From the NCBI GenBank assembly GCA_030247885.1, contig JAPDRO010000010.1:868001-932000 (forward strand): a DNA stretch of 64,000 nucleotides, read 5' to 3'. Positions 1 through 10,291 of this stretch are shown piece after piece. The position numbers and the translations under genes were made by a program. Source of the DNA: Taxawa tesnikishii (nom. ined.). Taxonomy: Eukaryota; Ascomycota; Dothideomycetes; Dothideales. Below the pieces are notes generated by a model. It did not search any database, was not told the DNA's origin, and saw only the letters and a list, made by a program, of their open reading frames with translations. Within the stretch, counting starts at the first letter, position 1. Every line of letters starts with the position of its first letter.

Positions 1-3000
1 GGCTCCCCTACGTTCATGACCAGACGTACATGAGCGTGGTCGAAGCCTTCGGCAAGAGCGGTCGTGGCAACGAGATACGGGCGGTCGGAGGTATGGATCC
101 AGCGATCAACGATGAGCTTCTTCTGTTCCGGCGTTCCGCTCTTTGCGGTGTATGCAGCACAACCAAGCAGTTGGCACAGGCTGTCCGCGTCCTCACACGT
201 TCGGACGTATAGGACGATCTTGTCACGGGAATGATCGAACAGGTCGGAGTCGCGCCACGCGTCTTGCGCTTCGACCGCACTCTGCTCCAGAAGGCTGCCT
301 TTGCGAGGGTCTGCCCTGCGGACCATGTAGAATATGTTGGGTCGGTTGCTCGATGCTCTGATGGTTGTCGGACGGTAGAGGTAGTTGCGCTCCTCAAACT
401 CCTCTTTCATGGACGGAGGCAGTGTGGCTGTCAGGTAGACAAACTGCGTCCTGAGATTGCGGACCGCAGTAAGGTCGACGATGCTCGATCGGTAGTCAAC
501 GGCAGTCACCGTCAGGTGGCATTCGTCGATCACGATTCGATCGAGTTTCTGCTGGACGATCAGGCTTCGTGCGTATTTCGTGAAGTGTGTTGTGGCCGCA
601 GCCTCAACGCTGACGATTATCAGCGATGCTTCTCGACTTTCTCCCGGCAACCATTCGAGGTGAGCGATGTTCAGTTCCCGTATCCGCCGAAGCAGGTCTG
701 CCCGAAGGGATACGAGCGGCACGATGAGGATGGTGATCCCGGCATCAGGCAGCGTACACGGCAACATGAAGGACAGGCTCTTTCCGGCTCCGGTTGGCAA
801 GATGGCCACCACCTGCTCCGTCCACGACATGATCGTGGTGAGGGTCTGTTCCTGCTCCCTCGATTTCCACATCATTCTCTGGTTGCCGTAGAGCTTTCTG
901 AGCCCTTCCAGCAGAGCCTCTGCCGACCACGGTTTGCGGGGCCGATAGACACCCTTGGCAAGTCGTTCCTTCAGTCGACACTCTTCTCCGTCCCTCTTTC
1001 GCTTCTTGCCTTTAGCATCGTCTCCACTCCCCAGAAGTCCTGCCACAACGTTGACGCGCGAAGTCCCATTCGGATCAGCCCGTCCCACACGTTGCCGAAG
1101 GTCGCTCCCGTCTGATTGGCATACGCCCTGTTGACCGTGCGTGTCTTGTGGTTGCGCTGTCTCGTCATCGCTCGGATATCCTCCTCCATCTCCTCGGCGT
1201 CCTCGTCGTCTTCGTTGACTTCGAAGCAGCCTATGTTGCTCGCAAACTTGGTCTTGACGATGGCCACGCTCATCTGGCGCCAGTTGGAAACGTGAAGCCG
1301 GGGTGTGCACGCCCGAGCACTGGCTTCCTCCAGACAACGACTCAACCGTCCTTCGCCCCACACCTTTCCGTCTTTCTCCCACAAGAACGAGGAGAGCAGT
1401 GCCTTTGGTGATTGCTGCCGCAGAAAGACCTGTCGTAGCGGCACGACATAGACGAGGTAATCCAGCAACAGGTCGCCCACCGGATTGGCGAGAAACCGGA
1501 TGTTTTCCTTGTACCTGCCCGTCTGCTGCTGACCTTTGTGGTATTTGACATGTATCATGACACGATCGTGGCGGAGTGTGATGGATCGTCGTCGTTGCGT
1601 GTTCCGCCAGGTCATGGAGAAGAACTCGCTTTCGCGGATGGGCTGACCGCCACTGATGTGAACGAGGACACACAAGCGTTTCAAGAACTCCTGCACAGTT
1701 GCCTCGTAGCCGGCTAGCGCACTGTCCCTCCAAACGAAGCCGCTCGCTGATCGACGGTCTTGCTGAAGGAAAAGGCGGCACAGTTGCTCGGAACGCTCAA
1801 CGGCGGCCAACAGAGCTTTGTCCGTCCCCCTCAGCAGGAGAGCGTTGTCACGATGCTGGATCAAGCTCCAGCCGACGGTATCGACGTTGCCGCTATCTCT
1901 AAGCGCCCAAGACTGCATGCGGCGTAGGTCCTTCTGACCCAGCAGCAAGTCGTCGTACAGTAGCCGTTCGCACTCACGGTATTCGGAGAGCAGTAGCGTG
2001 GGGATCTGGTCCATACGCAGCTCTGTATCTTCGTATGTCAGGACCTGTTCGCTTTCGTCCCAACAGGCCTCATGATCACCCACGCTGTCCTTCGAGATGC
2101 GAAACAGCAACAGGCGCCAGCGGAGTATCTCCCCATCGGCGTCTCGGCCGTCTGCTGCAGATAACTCTCACAGCATTCCTTGACGAGCGCGAGCGTTTCT
2201 CCCCACCCTGCCGCTCTTTGCGAGCACAGTCATAGAAGATCAGCAGCTGCGCGACCCATATCATCGCAGACAGACTGCTGTTGAAGTTGCCGGGTTCCAT
2301 CCAGCCTTGCGTAGACGGCTTGATGCTTAGCATCGCGCAGAAGCTCACTATTGGCGAGCGGTACCGTCGGGCTCCGGTAGTGTGACGGATAACGAGCATC
2401 CATAACTCAACCAGCCCATCTCTCAGTTGGCCCTTGATCCCTTCACCCGTGCCCGTCGCTCCCCGTTCTGCTAACCGACGGAGGTTATGCCACACCACCC
2501 TTTGCTTGTCCGTCGGTTCGATCACGTCCTCTGGCCGGATCGTCTCCTCCGAGTCAGCACTGAAGTGGTACTCGTCACAGATCGCCACTCGCTCCAGGTA
2601 CGACAGGAACTGTGACGCCAGCTTGAAGTAGACCTTGAGCGTGCCGGGCTCCTTGTAAGGATCGAACGGCCGAACCTTCCCAATCGACTCGACCTGCGAC
2701 GACTGGAACCGACTGAGAACGACGCGACATGGCCAAGTGAGCATACAGTCGGGTCCGTCGAAACACCAGCCGTGCGCCTCCCTGAGCACGTCCTCCATCG
2801 CATCGACGATCGTCCGCAGAGGACATCCTTCGTCTCGCGAGGGCACGGCGATCGCTGCTCGGATCTCGTCTTTCTTCAAGCCGCAGACATGGTCGACGAT
2901 GCCGGTCTCTCTGAGCCATGGTACCACGGTAGAACGATGCTCGTCGAATCCGCGGACACGGTTGGCCGCAGATGCGGCGTCGCGCTCTGCCTGAAGGATG

Positions 3001-3563
3001 TCTTCTTCTTGCGTCCGGAAGAAGTCACGCTGGTGACCGGCTCGCCTCCGACCGCAAATCTCCAGGTCCGCTACTTGGACCTCGAAGTACCTCTGCCAGC
3101 TTCCGACCTTGAAGAAACGCTGACAGGCGCGGTCGCAAGACCACAGCTTGTTGTGGGTATGGACCTGCTTCAAACGAGCATCGCCGCCTCGCTTCTGTCC
3201 GTTGACCCAGCCGTGTTGCCGCTCACAATGATCTTGCATGCCACGCGGAGTGCGGCATATATAGGGACAAAGCCTGCCTTCGCCATCTTTCCCGCCACAC
3301 TTCAAGCCGTCGAAGTACACCGGAAGTCCCGTTACGGGAGGCTCTGTTGCTGCTGGATAGATGACATCTGCCTCGACTTGCGCAAGTTCGGTAAAAGACC
3401 CGACTTTGGCAATAATGTCCCGCCGTTGTTGTAAGCTGAGACGCTTGTGATGCACACGAAGATGTTTGGCGAGCTGCGAAGGTACGACTGCATACTGACA
3501 ATGGATGCAAACAAGGATGCGGTGCTGGGCGACTACTTGGAAGAGACGATGAAAATCATCCAT
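1..3563 (-). pseudogene. DUF3505/RecQ-like telomere-linked-type helicase, partial
   Basis: Large RecQ-family ATP-dependent DNA helicase of the fungal telomere-linked type; its 3' part lies beyond the left edge. The N-terminus (from 3563) has two Cys/His pairs in DUF3505/OrsD style (CIHCQYAV near residue 19; CPYICRTP near residue 98). The core read on the minus strand has Walker A LPTGAGKS (about 790-815), the DECH box (about 520-540), YLTATLP (about 430-450) and motif V ALAEGF (about 35-60). The frame changes three times, near 2195, 2135 and 1010, each inside GGGGAG where one more G would restore continuity; between these points coding is clean. It is either a recently broken gene or an intact gene with sequence errors. 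Such helicases are usually subtelomeric or accessory. Family call firm; status open. Confidence 0.85.
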
Positions 3564-3904
3564 CTGAGTCTTGGCTTGCCTTCACGGCTGCCATACTTGC
3601 GAGGCCAGACATAGCTATATTACCTTTCTAAGGATTTAAAGGATCCATGTGATGCTCAGGATCAATTGTTTAGAGCGTACTGATCACGTCGCATAGACAC
3701 AGGGCTGGTCTTTGTTTGGAGAGGCCGCCCTGCGAAAATGCGGGGAGTGGCCTATGCACAAGGCGCCTCATCTTTTTCCTTTTAAGACCGCCGCCCTTGA
3801 TGTTCCATGTATATGGCATATATATGAGTGGTGTTTGGCATGCAGAGAGAATAACCTTATGACAGTATAGTGTGTGGGTTTCGAGAAGGTTGGGGCTCGG
3901 GAAG
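3564..3904. other. Upstream region of the helicase
   Basis: I see no gene in this stretch. It contains AT-rich patches, including a TATATAT-type run near 3820, and would hold the promoter of the minus-strand helicase. Confidence 0.4.
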
Positions 3905-3997
3905 GCAAACGAATCGTGGTCAACAGGTGCAAACGAATCGTGGTCGTTCCTCTAACCCTTAGGGTTATAGCCCACGCAAAAGCAAACGAATCGTGGC
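3905..3997. repeat. Three 17-bp direct repeats around a telomere-like palindrome
   Basis: The word GCAAACGAATCGTGGTC occurs at about 3905-3921 and 3929-3945 and, with one change, at about 3981-3997. Between the second and third copies lies TAACCCTTAGGGTTA (about 3952-3966), a head-to-head pair of telomere-type units (CCCTAA/TTAGGG). The repeats could be subterminal binding sites of an otherwise lost transposon, because the next bases belong to a transposon stub. Confidence 0.7.
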
Positions 3998-4004
3998 CAT
4001 TCGT

Positions 4005-4356
4005 TTGACTTCTACGAGTAGCGATTTGGGTGGTGTTCTAGGTTCTTCAGCGTGTCAACTTCAGCGCGAGACTATTCCAAGAGGGAGGATATCTAGTCAT
4101 GCTTTACGCCAGCGAGATACAGGCTGGGTACCGGTTTCGCAGAGGTTACGCTCCGGGCGCAGCACACAGCCGCCTTCACGATACTTTCCAATTAGTTAGT
4201 AGCTAGAATAGTTCTGTTGCTGTTCTTCTTGAGCTGTATGAGATCCTAGGTCGATGCACCCAGTGGTTAAATTACTAGAGCTGTTCTTTCATGTATCGCT
4301 GAGACGCAAAAAGCGTGCATCAAGTGGGAACGTGCATCAAGTGGGGAAGTTCGTTA
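4005..4356 (+). mobile_element. 3' stub of a pogo-like element (same family as 47.2 kb)
   Basis: The translated tail (about 4010-4200, ending RSTQPPSRYF) matches the C-terminus of the elements at 34.9 and 47.2 kb. The right end at 4313-4356 has the word pair CGTGCATCAAGTGGG, repeated at a 17-bp period, followed by AAGTTCGTTA; it is the inverted match of the left end at 47213. No 5' half is present, so this is a truncated copy. The left boundary near 4005-4010 is uncertain. Confidence 0.75.
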
Positions 4357-4848
4357 CACGAGTAGGATGTCCGCCGTTTGACAGTTTCGGTCTGTGCAAA
4401 TGAGCGGTTTTAACGTCTCATCAATGCCCTATCAATGTCACGCAGGATGCAGGCTAGAGCAGGGAACCCAAGAAGGATCTGCTAAGCTCAGGGGCATGCT
4501 CGCACGCATGCGATATTGAGATTGAAAATCGAACGGCCCTAATCTGGACTCAGGCAAACATAGATAGCACTGCTATCTACAGAGACTCAGTCTAAATACT
4601 CACACAACTGATTACACAACAGATAGAGAAACAGAATACTCTTTCACAACAGGTTTTGTTTTAGGTTGAGGTACAAAAAGCCGTCTCTACCCGCATGAAG
4701 ACTGTCTTCCGACTGTTCATGATCCTCAACATTGACGGCGCCCGCTCACCAATTCATCTCATTTGCTTGACAAGGGTCAGCCACAGACGTGTTGTTCAGT
4801 CTGGATACTAGTCGCAGGTACGCATAACCAAACACGACCTGTATAGAT
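4357..4848. other. Intergenic
   Basis: No gene that I can support. It lies between the transposon stub and the Cdc25-like reading frame and may contain that gene's promoter. Confidence 0.4.
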
Positions 4849-5265
4849 TTGGCTCAGCCCATCTGCATGTTTTACACGGTTCTAACACAGACCGTTTCCT
4901 GCTTAGCCGAAGAGTGCCGCTTCCCGATACACTCTGCCACTATCATGCCTTCCTTTGCCTCTAGCATGAGAACAGTATATCTGTCTGGCTCGACCTCTAA
5001 CAAACAACAAGAACGAAAAGAGCAACAACATCAACATGACGATGAGCATGTCGCGCTCCGATGTTCATCTGTCAGGTTGCTACCCGACAACAGTGACACA
5101 ACTACCACAAGAGAGAACGAGGTGGTGATCAGAATGCTGGACCATACCCCTACGAAAAGGCCGCTGCTCTACGGTCTGTACAACGCCAGCTTACCATCTG
5201 TCAGCCATTTGAAAAAGCAGGCGTCGCACGATTACGATCACGGAAGCAAGTCAGAAGGTCCTTAG
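4849..5265 (+). CDS. Upstream reading frame, probable N-terminus of the Cdc25-like gene
   Basis: A 138-codon frame, Ser/Thr- and Gln/His-rich, which ends two bases before the Cdc25-like frame opens. A one-base longer T run at the stop (about 5262) would fuse the two frames into a protein of about 370 residues, as expected for Cdc25 proteins with a low-complexity regulatory N-terminus. A stretch reading DHTPTKRP resembles a proline-directed site. It could instead be a chance open frame. The start is uncertain; an internal Met near 4968 is an alternative. Confidence 0.4.
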   Translation: MAQPICMFYTVLTQTVSCLAEECRFPIHSATIMPSFASSMRTVYLSGSTSNKQQERKEQQHQHDDEHVALRCSSVRLLPDNSDTTTTRENEVVIRMLDHTPTKRPLLYGLYNASLPSVSHLKKQASHDYDHGSKSEGP

Positions 5266-5267
5266 AC

Positions 5268-5966
5268 ATGCTTCCGAACGCCGACGAGGTGCAGAACCAT
5301 GATCAACCTATCGGCATACGACCGGCTGAGGTCAGCAATGATTGTTACAGTAACAAACTTCGACATCTCGAAAACGAGTACCGGTCAGATAGTCTTCCAC
5401 GGATACTACCGGAGACCTTGCTTTACGTGCTCGATGGAAGACACAAGACCGACTTCGAAAATGTCATAATCGTTGACTGTCGGTTCGAATACGAGCATCT
5501 AGGCGGGCACATTGAAGGCGCTATTCGCTACGATGGCAAGGAGCTCCTCGTGGAGAAGCTTTTCGAACAAGCCCCGTTACCACGCACGCTGCTTGTCTTT
5601 TATTGCGAGTTTTCGATCTATCGCGCTCCCCAAGTCGCCAAACATGTGCGACAACATGACAGGACTGTGAACTACTCTCAATATCCAACGCTTACTTATC
5701 CTGAGATGTATGTTCTGGAAGGGGGTTACAGCAAGTTCTTCCAGCTCCACACGACAAGATGCTATCCTCAGGACTACGTCAGGATGAAAGATCAAGACCA
5801 CAAGCAGTGCCGCAAGAGGAGCTTGGATAAGCTAAGAAAGAGGAGGAAGCACACTCACGCAAAGGCATTCGCTTGTGGTGAGCTTAACTCTAAGTTGGCA
5901 AGTGACACTGCGTTCGATGAACGCCTGTTCTCGCGCGACTCAAGCATTCTGAAACCATTACGGTGA
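5268..5966 (+). CDS. Cdc25-like (rhodanese-fold) phosphatase
   Basis: A 232-codon frame with the Cdc25 signature order: VIIVDCRFEYEHLGGHIEGA (residues about 65-84), then the P-loop FYCEFSIYRAP (about 108-118), then LEGGYSKFF (about 148-157). In Cdc25 the CX5R loop dephosphorylates the inhibitory Thr/Tyr of Cdk1. Here the CX5R Cys and Arg are both present, but the usual His before the Cys is Tyr, which may lower activity. The C-terminus is short and basic (RKRSLDKLRKRRKHTH). It is probably a divergent paralogue rather than the essential copy. The FHA kinase at 10.3-12 kb belongs to the kinase family that regulates Cdc25. Confidence 0.8.
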   Translation: MLPNADEVQNHDQPIGIRPAEVSNDCYSNKLRHLENEYRSDSLPRILPETLLYVLDGRHKTDFENVIIVDCRFEYEHLGGHIEGAIRYDGKELLVEKLFEQAPLPRTLLVFYCEFSIYRAPQVAKHVRQHDRTVNYSQYPTLTYPEMYVLEGGYSKFFQLHTTRCYPQDYVRMKDQDHKQCRKRSLDKLRKRRKHTHAKAFACGELNSKLASDTAFDERLFSRDSSILKPLR

Positions 5967-7146
5967 GAGTATCGAGCTTCTCCTAAGAGGTGCGGATGTG
6001 ACAGAGTGAGCCGGTCTACTTGAACATTAGAGCTGATCGGAACAGAGGTGCCCGATCGCGTGGGCCGGTTGACCTCCACAGTCCTTCAACAGAGGATCTC
6101 CGTCGCACCGCGATGGCAGACGCCGCGCGACGTCGAAACTGCTGCACGACGCTTCGCGGCCAGTAAACGCTATGGTAGCACATGTGCAAAAGCTTGAATT
6201 CCAGAGATATCGCGAGGCGGAGGCACGGATGATGAGCCGCGCATACTGGGTGTTCTCGCTCTGAGTCGTCTTGTTTTCGGGCCTGAGCTGGGTGCTGCTG
6301 CTAGGCGTTCCGTTAGCTGTCATTCTCTGGCAACTCAGATGGTACCCGCATAGAAGCAAGCCTTTAGCGAAAGTGGCTAGCCAAGACAACTCGAAAGACG
6401 CCGCTGTTGTGTGATTCATATGCAAGGTCTTGTCCGTCCTTCAACAGCAGATTGTGGATCCCGAAGGCCATACACCTTATCCGAAGGGTCAGCTGAAAAC
6501 GAACAATGATGCAGCAACTTAGTCCACCTAACAACAACCGCAATTTTCTGTTGTAGACATGGTCCATGCCAGGTTGTGGAATGCCCAAACCCTGCTTTCG
6601 TCAGGCACTAATGCGGGCCCGATTCCGTCAGCACTAACAAGGAAGATAGAGCGCAGAAAACCAAAGCCTTGATGTCATGGGCATACGATTCGCTTGTTCA
6701 GTTTGCGCGACTGATCGGAATCCAGCTTACTTCATTGCTCTTAAACTAGTCCTCCCCGACGAGCTCTGTAATCCTTGACTTATTGCCTGGCCCGTAAATA
6801 CTGTTAAGTACCTAGCTCAAGCTAGGATACTTGAGACACAAGAGAATACGCCCTGACCTATTCGGATTGTATAGCAATCAGGATAGCCCTATAGCGCTAG
6901 GAGCCAATCCATACAATATTCCATCAAAATAGAGGCAATCCAAGCAATGGATTTGAAAGTCCGCCAGAACTCCGCTGGTCGGCTATCGTCGGCTGTTGTC
7001 GGCTAGCGTCCCATGTCCAGCTGCCATGTCCAGTTGCAACCCCCAAGACCCTAGCACCCCCAATTATCTTCGCAATCTCCGCGAGTGCACCCTCGTTCCA
7101 CACTTGAGAGCCACCGAAAGGTCTGGATGCCGTTCTAGTAGGCACA
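5967..7146. other. Intergenic with weak, broken open frames
   Basis: About 1.2 kb without a gene I can defend. Short open stretches on both strands near 6030-6560 are interrupted and show no recognisable domain. Confidence 0.35.
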
Positions 7147-8652
7147 ATGGAAGCAACAGCAACGTCTCCTATCACATCATCGGCCGAGATGCCTGATCGG
7201 CAGAAAAGAAAACGTACGTTTTGCGCTTGCGGCCTCACTTCGTAAGAAGAAACCAGAGCTAACACTCGCAAAGGGCGGTCCACCGCTAAGGCCCATAACA
7301 AGCGCACAGTACGGAAAACAGACAATCATGCGTCAGCGTCGCGACATTGTTCCGAGCACGGTGCGTCTGCTGAGCGAGCAGATCAGGATCCAAACTGCAG
7401 TCCCGCTTCTTCTCCGAACCCAGGTTGGAGCTCTGTGAACACACAACCTACAAGCACTTCATCGCCGTCCACCTCTCTCTCCTATCTCAGCGTTATCTGT
7501 CAGGCGCTACAAGCAAACCCAGATGGACTTCGGACGACCGAGATACTGTCTTGGATGGAAAAGCACCATCCTAGCGATATACTTAGTCGCGATAGTAGCA
7601 GGCTAAAGAGTGGGATATCTGCGACATTGAGCACGTATGCTAAAGGGGTCAATCCGAGATTTGTGGGACGGAGTCAAGGCAAGGGCAGAGAGGGACAAGG
7701 CTTTCTTTGGACTTTTGCTAGTGCTAAGACAAACCCATTGCGTCGAACGTACGGACCATCGGAAAGTGGTGCTGAAGGAGACGCTCCTGACGCGCTTGCG
7801 AACACTTCCAGTGCTGGTATAGAAGCAGAGAAGCCATCGCAGCCCCTTGTTACAGACACCAACAATTACAGCGATGCTAGCGTGGGGGCGACTGCAACCC
7901 CAGCAAGATGCGACGGAATGTCACAGGAGGAGAACACAGATCGTGTATATGCAGGAACGGACAACGTAGCATCGGAGAAGCTAGCTGCAGACCGCCGAAC
8001 TGCCGTTGCCGACGGTGCCCTTTTGTCACCACAAGACCACAGTGGCACTGGTGAAGAGCTCGATACGGGGAACAGTGATGGTGACGCGCGTGAGGTAACG
8101 CAAGAGAAAGGAGAGAGGGCTGGGCGGTTGTTGAGCTCGACGACGGCAGCGACGGTTAGGTCAGGTAGTGGAGTACCAACCGAGCGTTCACCACCTCGAG
8201 AGCCTACACTGTCCTTGTCTCCGGATGAGGATGTTCTGGACCAGGAGAGAAGTACCGCTTTGCCAGCATCGAACCAGCGGACGCCGTTTTCGACTTCAAA
8301 GAACGCTGACCTGGACGACTCCACGACACAGGAACTGATCATGATAGGCAGGAAAGTCAAGGAGTATCGACAACATCGGCGCGCGCTACGGCTTGCAGAG
8401 GAGGAGCTCGGGCAGTGTTCGTCTGACGTCAGGGAGGCAGAAACAGGTCTTGCATCACAGGCCAAGCGCATGGAGGATATATGTGCACAGGTCGAGACTC
8501 TACGACGGGAGCAGAGAGATGTGCAACAGAGGGTGCAAGATCTCAATCGTTCTGTGGGAGAGAGAAGACTCAAGTTGGAGGAGGTAGAGCAAAGTCGGGG
8601 CTACCATCTCAGAGAAACGCGTCAAATCGAGAGGGATCTTGGGCTCTCATGA
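7147..8652 (+). CDS. Forkhead-like winged-helix and coiled-coil protein
   Basis: The main open frame (continuous from 7246 to 8652) has a winged-helix-like N-terminal segment (SYLSVICQAL, RTTEILSWMEKHHP, KSGISATLS, GFLWTF; about 7470-7720) resembling forkhead or GDS1-type folds. A long acidic, Ser/Thr-rich linker follows, then a C-terminal coiled coil (about 8330-8640). The frame has no ATG near its beginning. In the same phase upstream, an ATG at 7147 starts a short basic stretch (RQKRKR) that meets a TAA at 7243-7245. A very short GT-AG intron (about 33 nt) or a base error would join them. It is probably a nuclear DNA-binding protein; no precise orthologue recognised. Confidence 0.6.
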
Positions 8653-8743
8653 GATGTTTGAGTAAGTTACCGTTGAACCTTGTGAGGATATGGAAAGAGA
8701 AGGGAAGCAGAACGGTAGGAAACTTCGACCACATTTGTTGCGG

Positions 8744-9243
8744 TCAAACCTTTGTAGCATCTTGGTCACTGGCGACATGTCTTCCTTGTACATATTGAAC
8801 GAAGCCATTGCTGAGATATTGGTCTGAGGGTGTGTCGGTAGCGGTCACGCTTGACTTGGTCCAAGCATCCGATCCAAACAAGAGCATTCTTACTAGTGAT
8901 TCGGGATATGTGCTGCTCCTCTTCCAGTACAACGGCGGGCAAGTCGGGGTGCGCGAAAAACAGTTGACGGAGCTTTGCGTCCGGCAAAGTACGATCTTTC
9001 CGTGAACAGAGTTTTGCGCATATGATGACTGGACATTCGTTTCGATGACTGGGGGAACCAATGTGTTGCAAGCATGCTAGACATCCTTGACCTGACCAAA
9101 CGTGAACGGGCTGCAAAAGGAAGTGTCCACGGAATCAGATGAACAAAACTGCGCGTAATCAACCAAGCGAGATGTTGGTTAAGCGATGGCAAAGCCTGCT
9201 TAACTGACAAGATCGCTTCTGGAATAACGTGCTCAACATCCAT
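8744..9243 (-). CDS. Possible hypothetical protein in two overlapping frames
   Basis: Minus-strand frames at 8766-9116 and 8893-9243 overlap and have a plausible composition (for example KDRTLPDAKLRQLFFAHP). No domain is recognisable, no intron joining them is obvious, and the start is unclear. It may be a decayed gene or chance frames. Confidence 0.22.
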
Positions 9244-9955
9244 GCAAGATTCGCAGTTGACTGGTGGCAGCGCCAGCTCAGCAAAGCCAGGCAGGATACG
9301 CGTGGATGGCCTAGACCTACAGGGGTTTAGAGTCAGGGCTCCCGATTACTGCCTTCTCGGCTATAGAAGCTTTCCTTACCTAACCGTCGACGACTCGACG
9401 ACTCGACCGAAGGATCTCGGTAGGATTCTGGACAGAACCCTTGTTCCAGTCGGGATAGAAGGGCCTTTGTCGGATTCCTGGCTGAGTCATTGACTGCCGC
9501 TTGGCTCGATGCACAGCGCCTGCCGACAATGTCTGTTTCCGGCAAGGCATTCGTCGATGAGAACTTGCACTCCCCATGAATAGCACGTTGCGCGTACTGT
9601 CTTGGGAGTTGGTCGCAATTGACATGGATAAAGAGAACGTTTCAGTCACTCATGCTGCGACGCAAGTTCTTCCCTCAATACCTTGAGCCTTGGTGTACGT
9701 TAGCTTCAATCATGCTCACTCGGTTTCATTAATAGGTGACTAAGATAGCACTGACAGATATTCGTCCGATGGTGTCAAGTTCTGTTGGGATGTTGGCTCC
9801 ACTCCAGGAGCTACAGGATGGACGGCGGACGATGTCAGACGGTTTCGTTTGTGCTGTACTACTGAAGCTGGTATCCTTCAGTACAGTCAACACATGTAAA
9901 GCAAGCAATGGAGCTGGCAAACTTACAGATTCTTCGGTCTGAACCTTGATTCTGT
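9244..9955. other. Intergenic
   Basis: No supportable gene, and no repeat apart from a tandem GACGACTCGAC-like stutter near 9390. Confidence 0.35.
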
Positions 9956-10125
9956 TAACGTAAACCGTGGGGTAGTTGGTCAGGTGGGGATGTTGGTCAG
10001 TTAACGCAGTTAGGCAGTTCTAAGCGCACTAAGCCTTATTGGCTAGCTTATCTCGTCCAACCTTGACTCCATCGAGGCTACTGACCAACTACCCCACCTG
10101 ACCAACTACCCCACGGTTTACGTTA
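9956..10125. mobile_element. MITE of the 17-bp-word Fot1/pogo type
   Basis: A 170-bp element bounded by TA (9956-9957 and 10124-10125) with near-perfect inverted ends. Each end starts ACGTAAACCGT and carries GGGGTAGTTGGTCA and GGGGATGTTGGTCA at a 17-bp period. The core (about 10000-10080) includes AAGCCTTATTGGCTAGCT and is related to the core of the MITE at 41174. It codes for nothing and is probably mobilised in trans by a Fot1/pogo transposase. Confidence 0.9.
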
Positions 10126-10291
10126 TAGCTGTCTCCGCAAGAGAGGTTCCCTTCTCATCCCCGTATAGCGCTTGTGGTAACCTGAGACTTGATACGAGCT
10201 GTCATGTGCAACCCAACAATGACCATCCTTACCCGTACCCGGTAAGCCTGCTGGACTTGGAACGCATGATCCCTCTTGGAGGAATGCTACG

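Noticed and set aside
3952-3966. Interstitial telomere array
   Set aside because: Only one head-to-head pair of telomere-like units is present, so it is reported as a short palindrome rather than an array.
7866-8573. 235-codon open frame on the minus strand
   Set aside because: It is antisense to the winged-helix/coiled-coil gene, Ser-rich by reversal of that gene's codons, with no domain.
9380-9420. GACGACTCGAC stutter as a regulatory repeat
   Set aside because: Too short and imperfect, with no gene start nearby.
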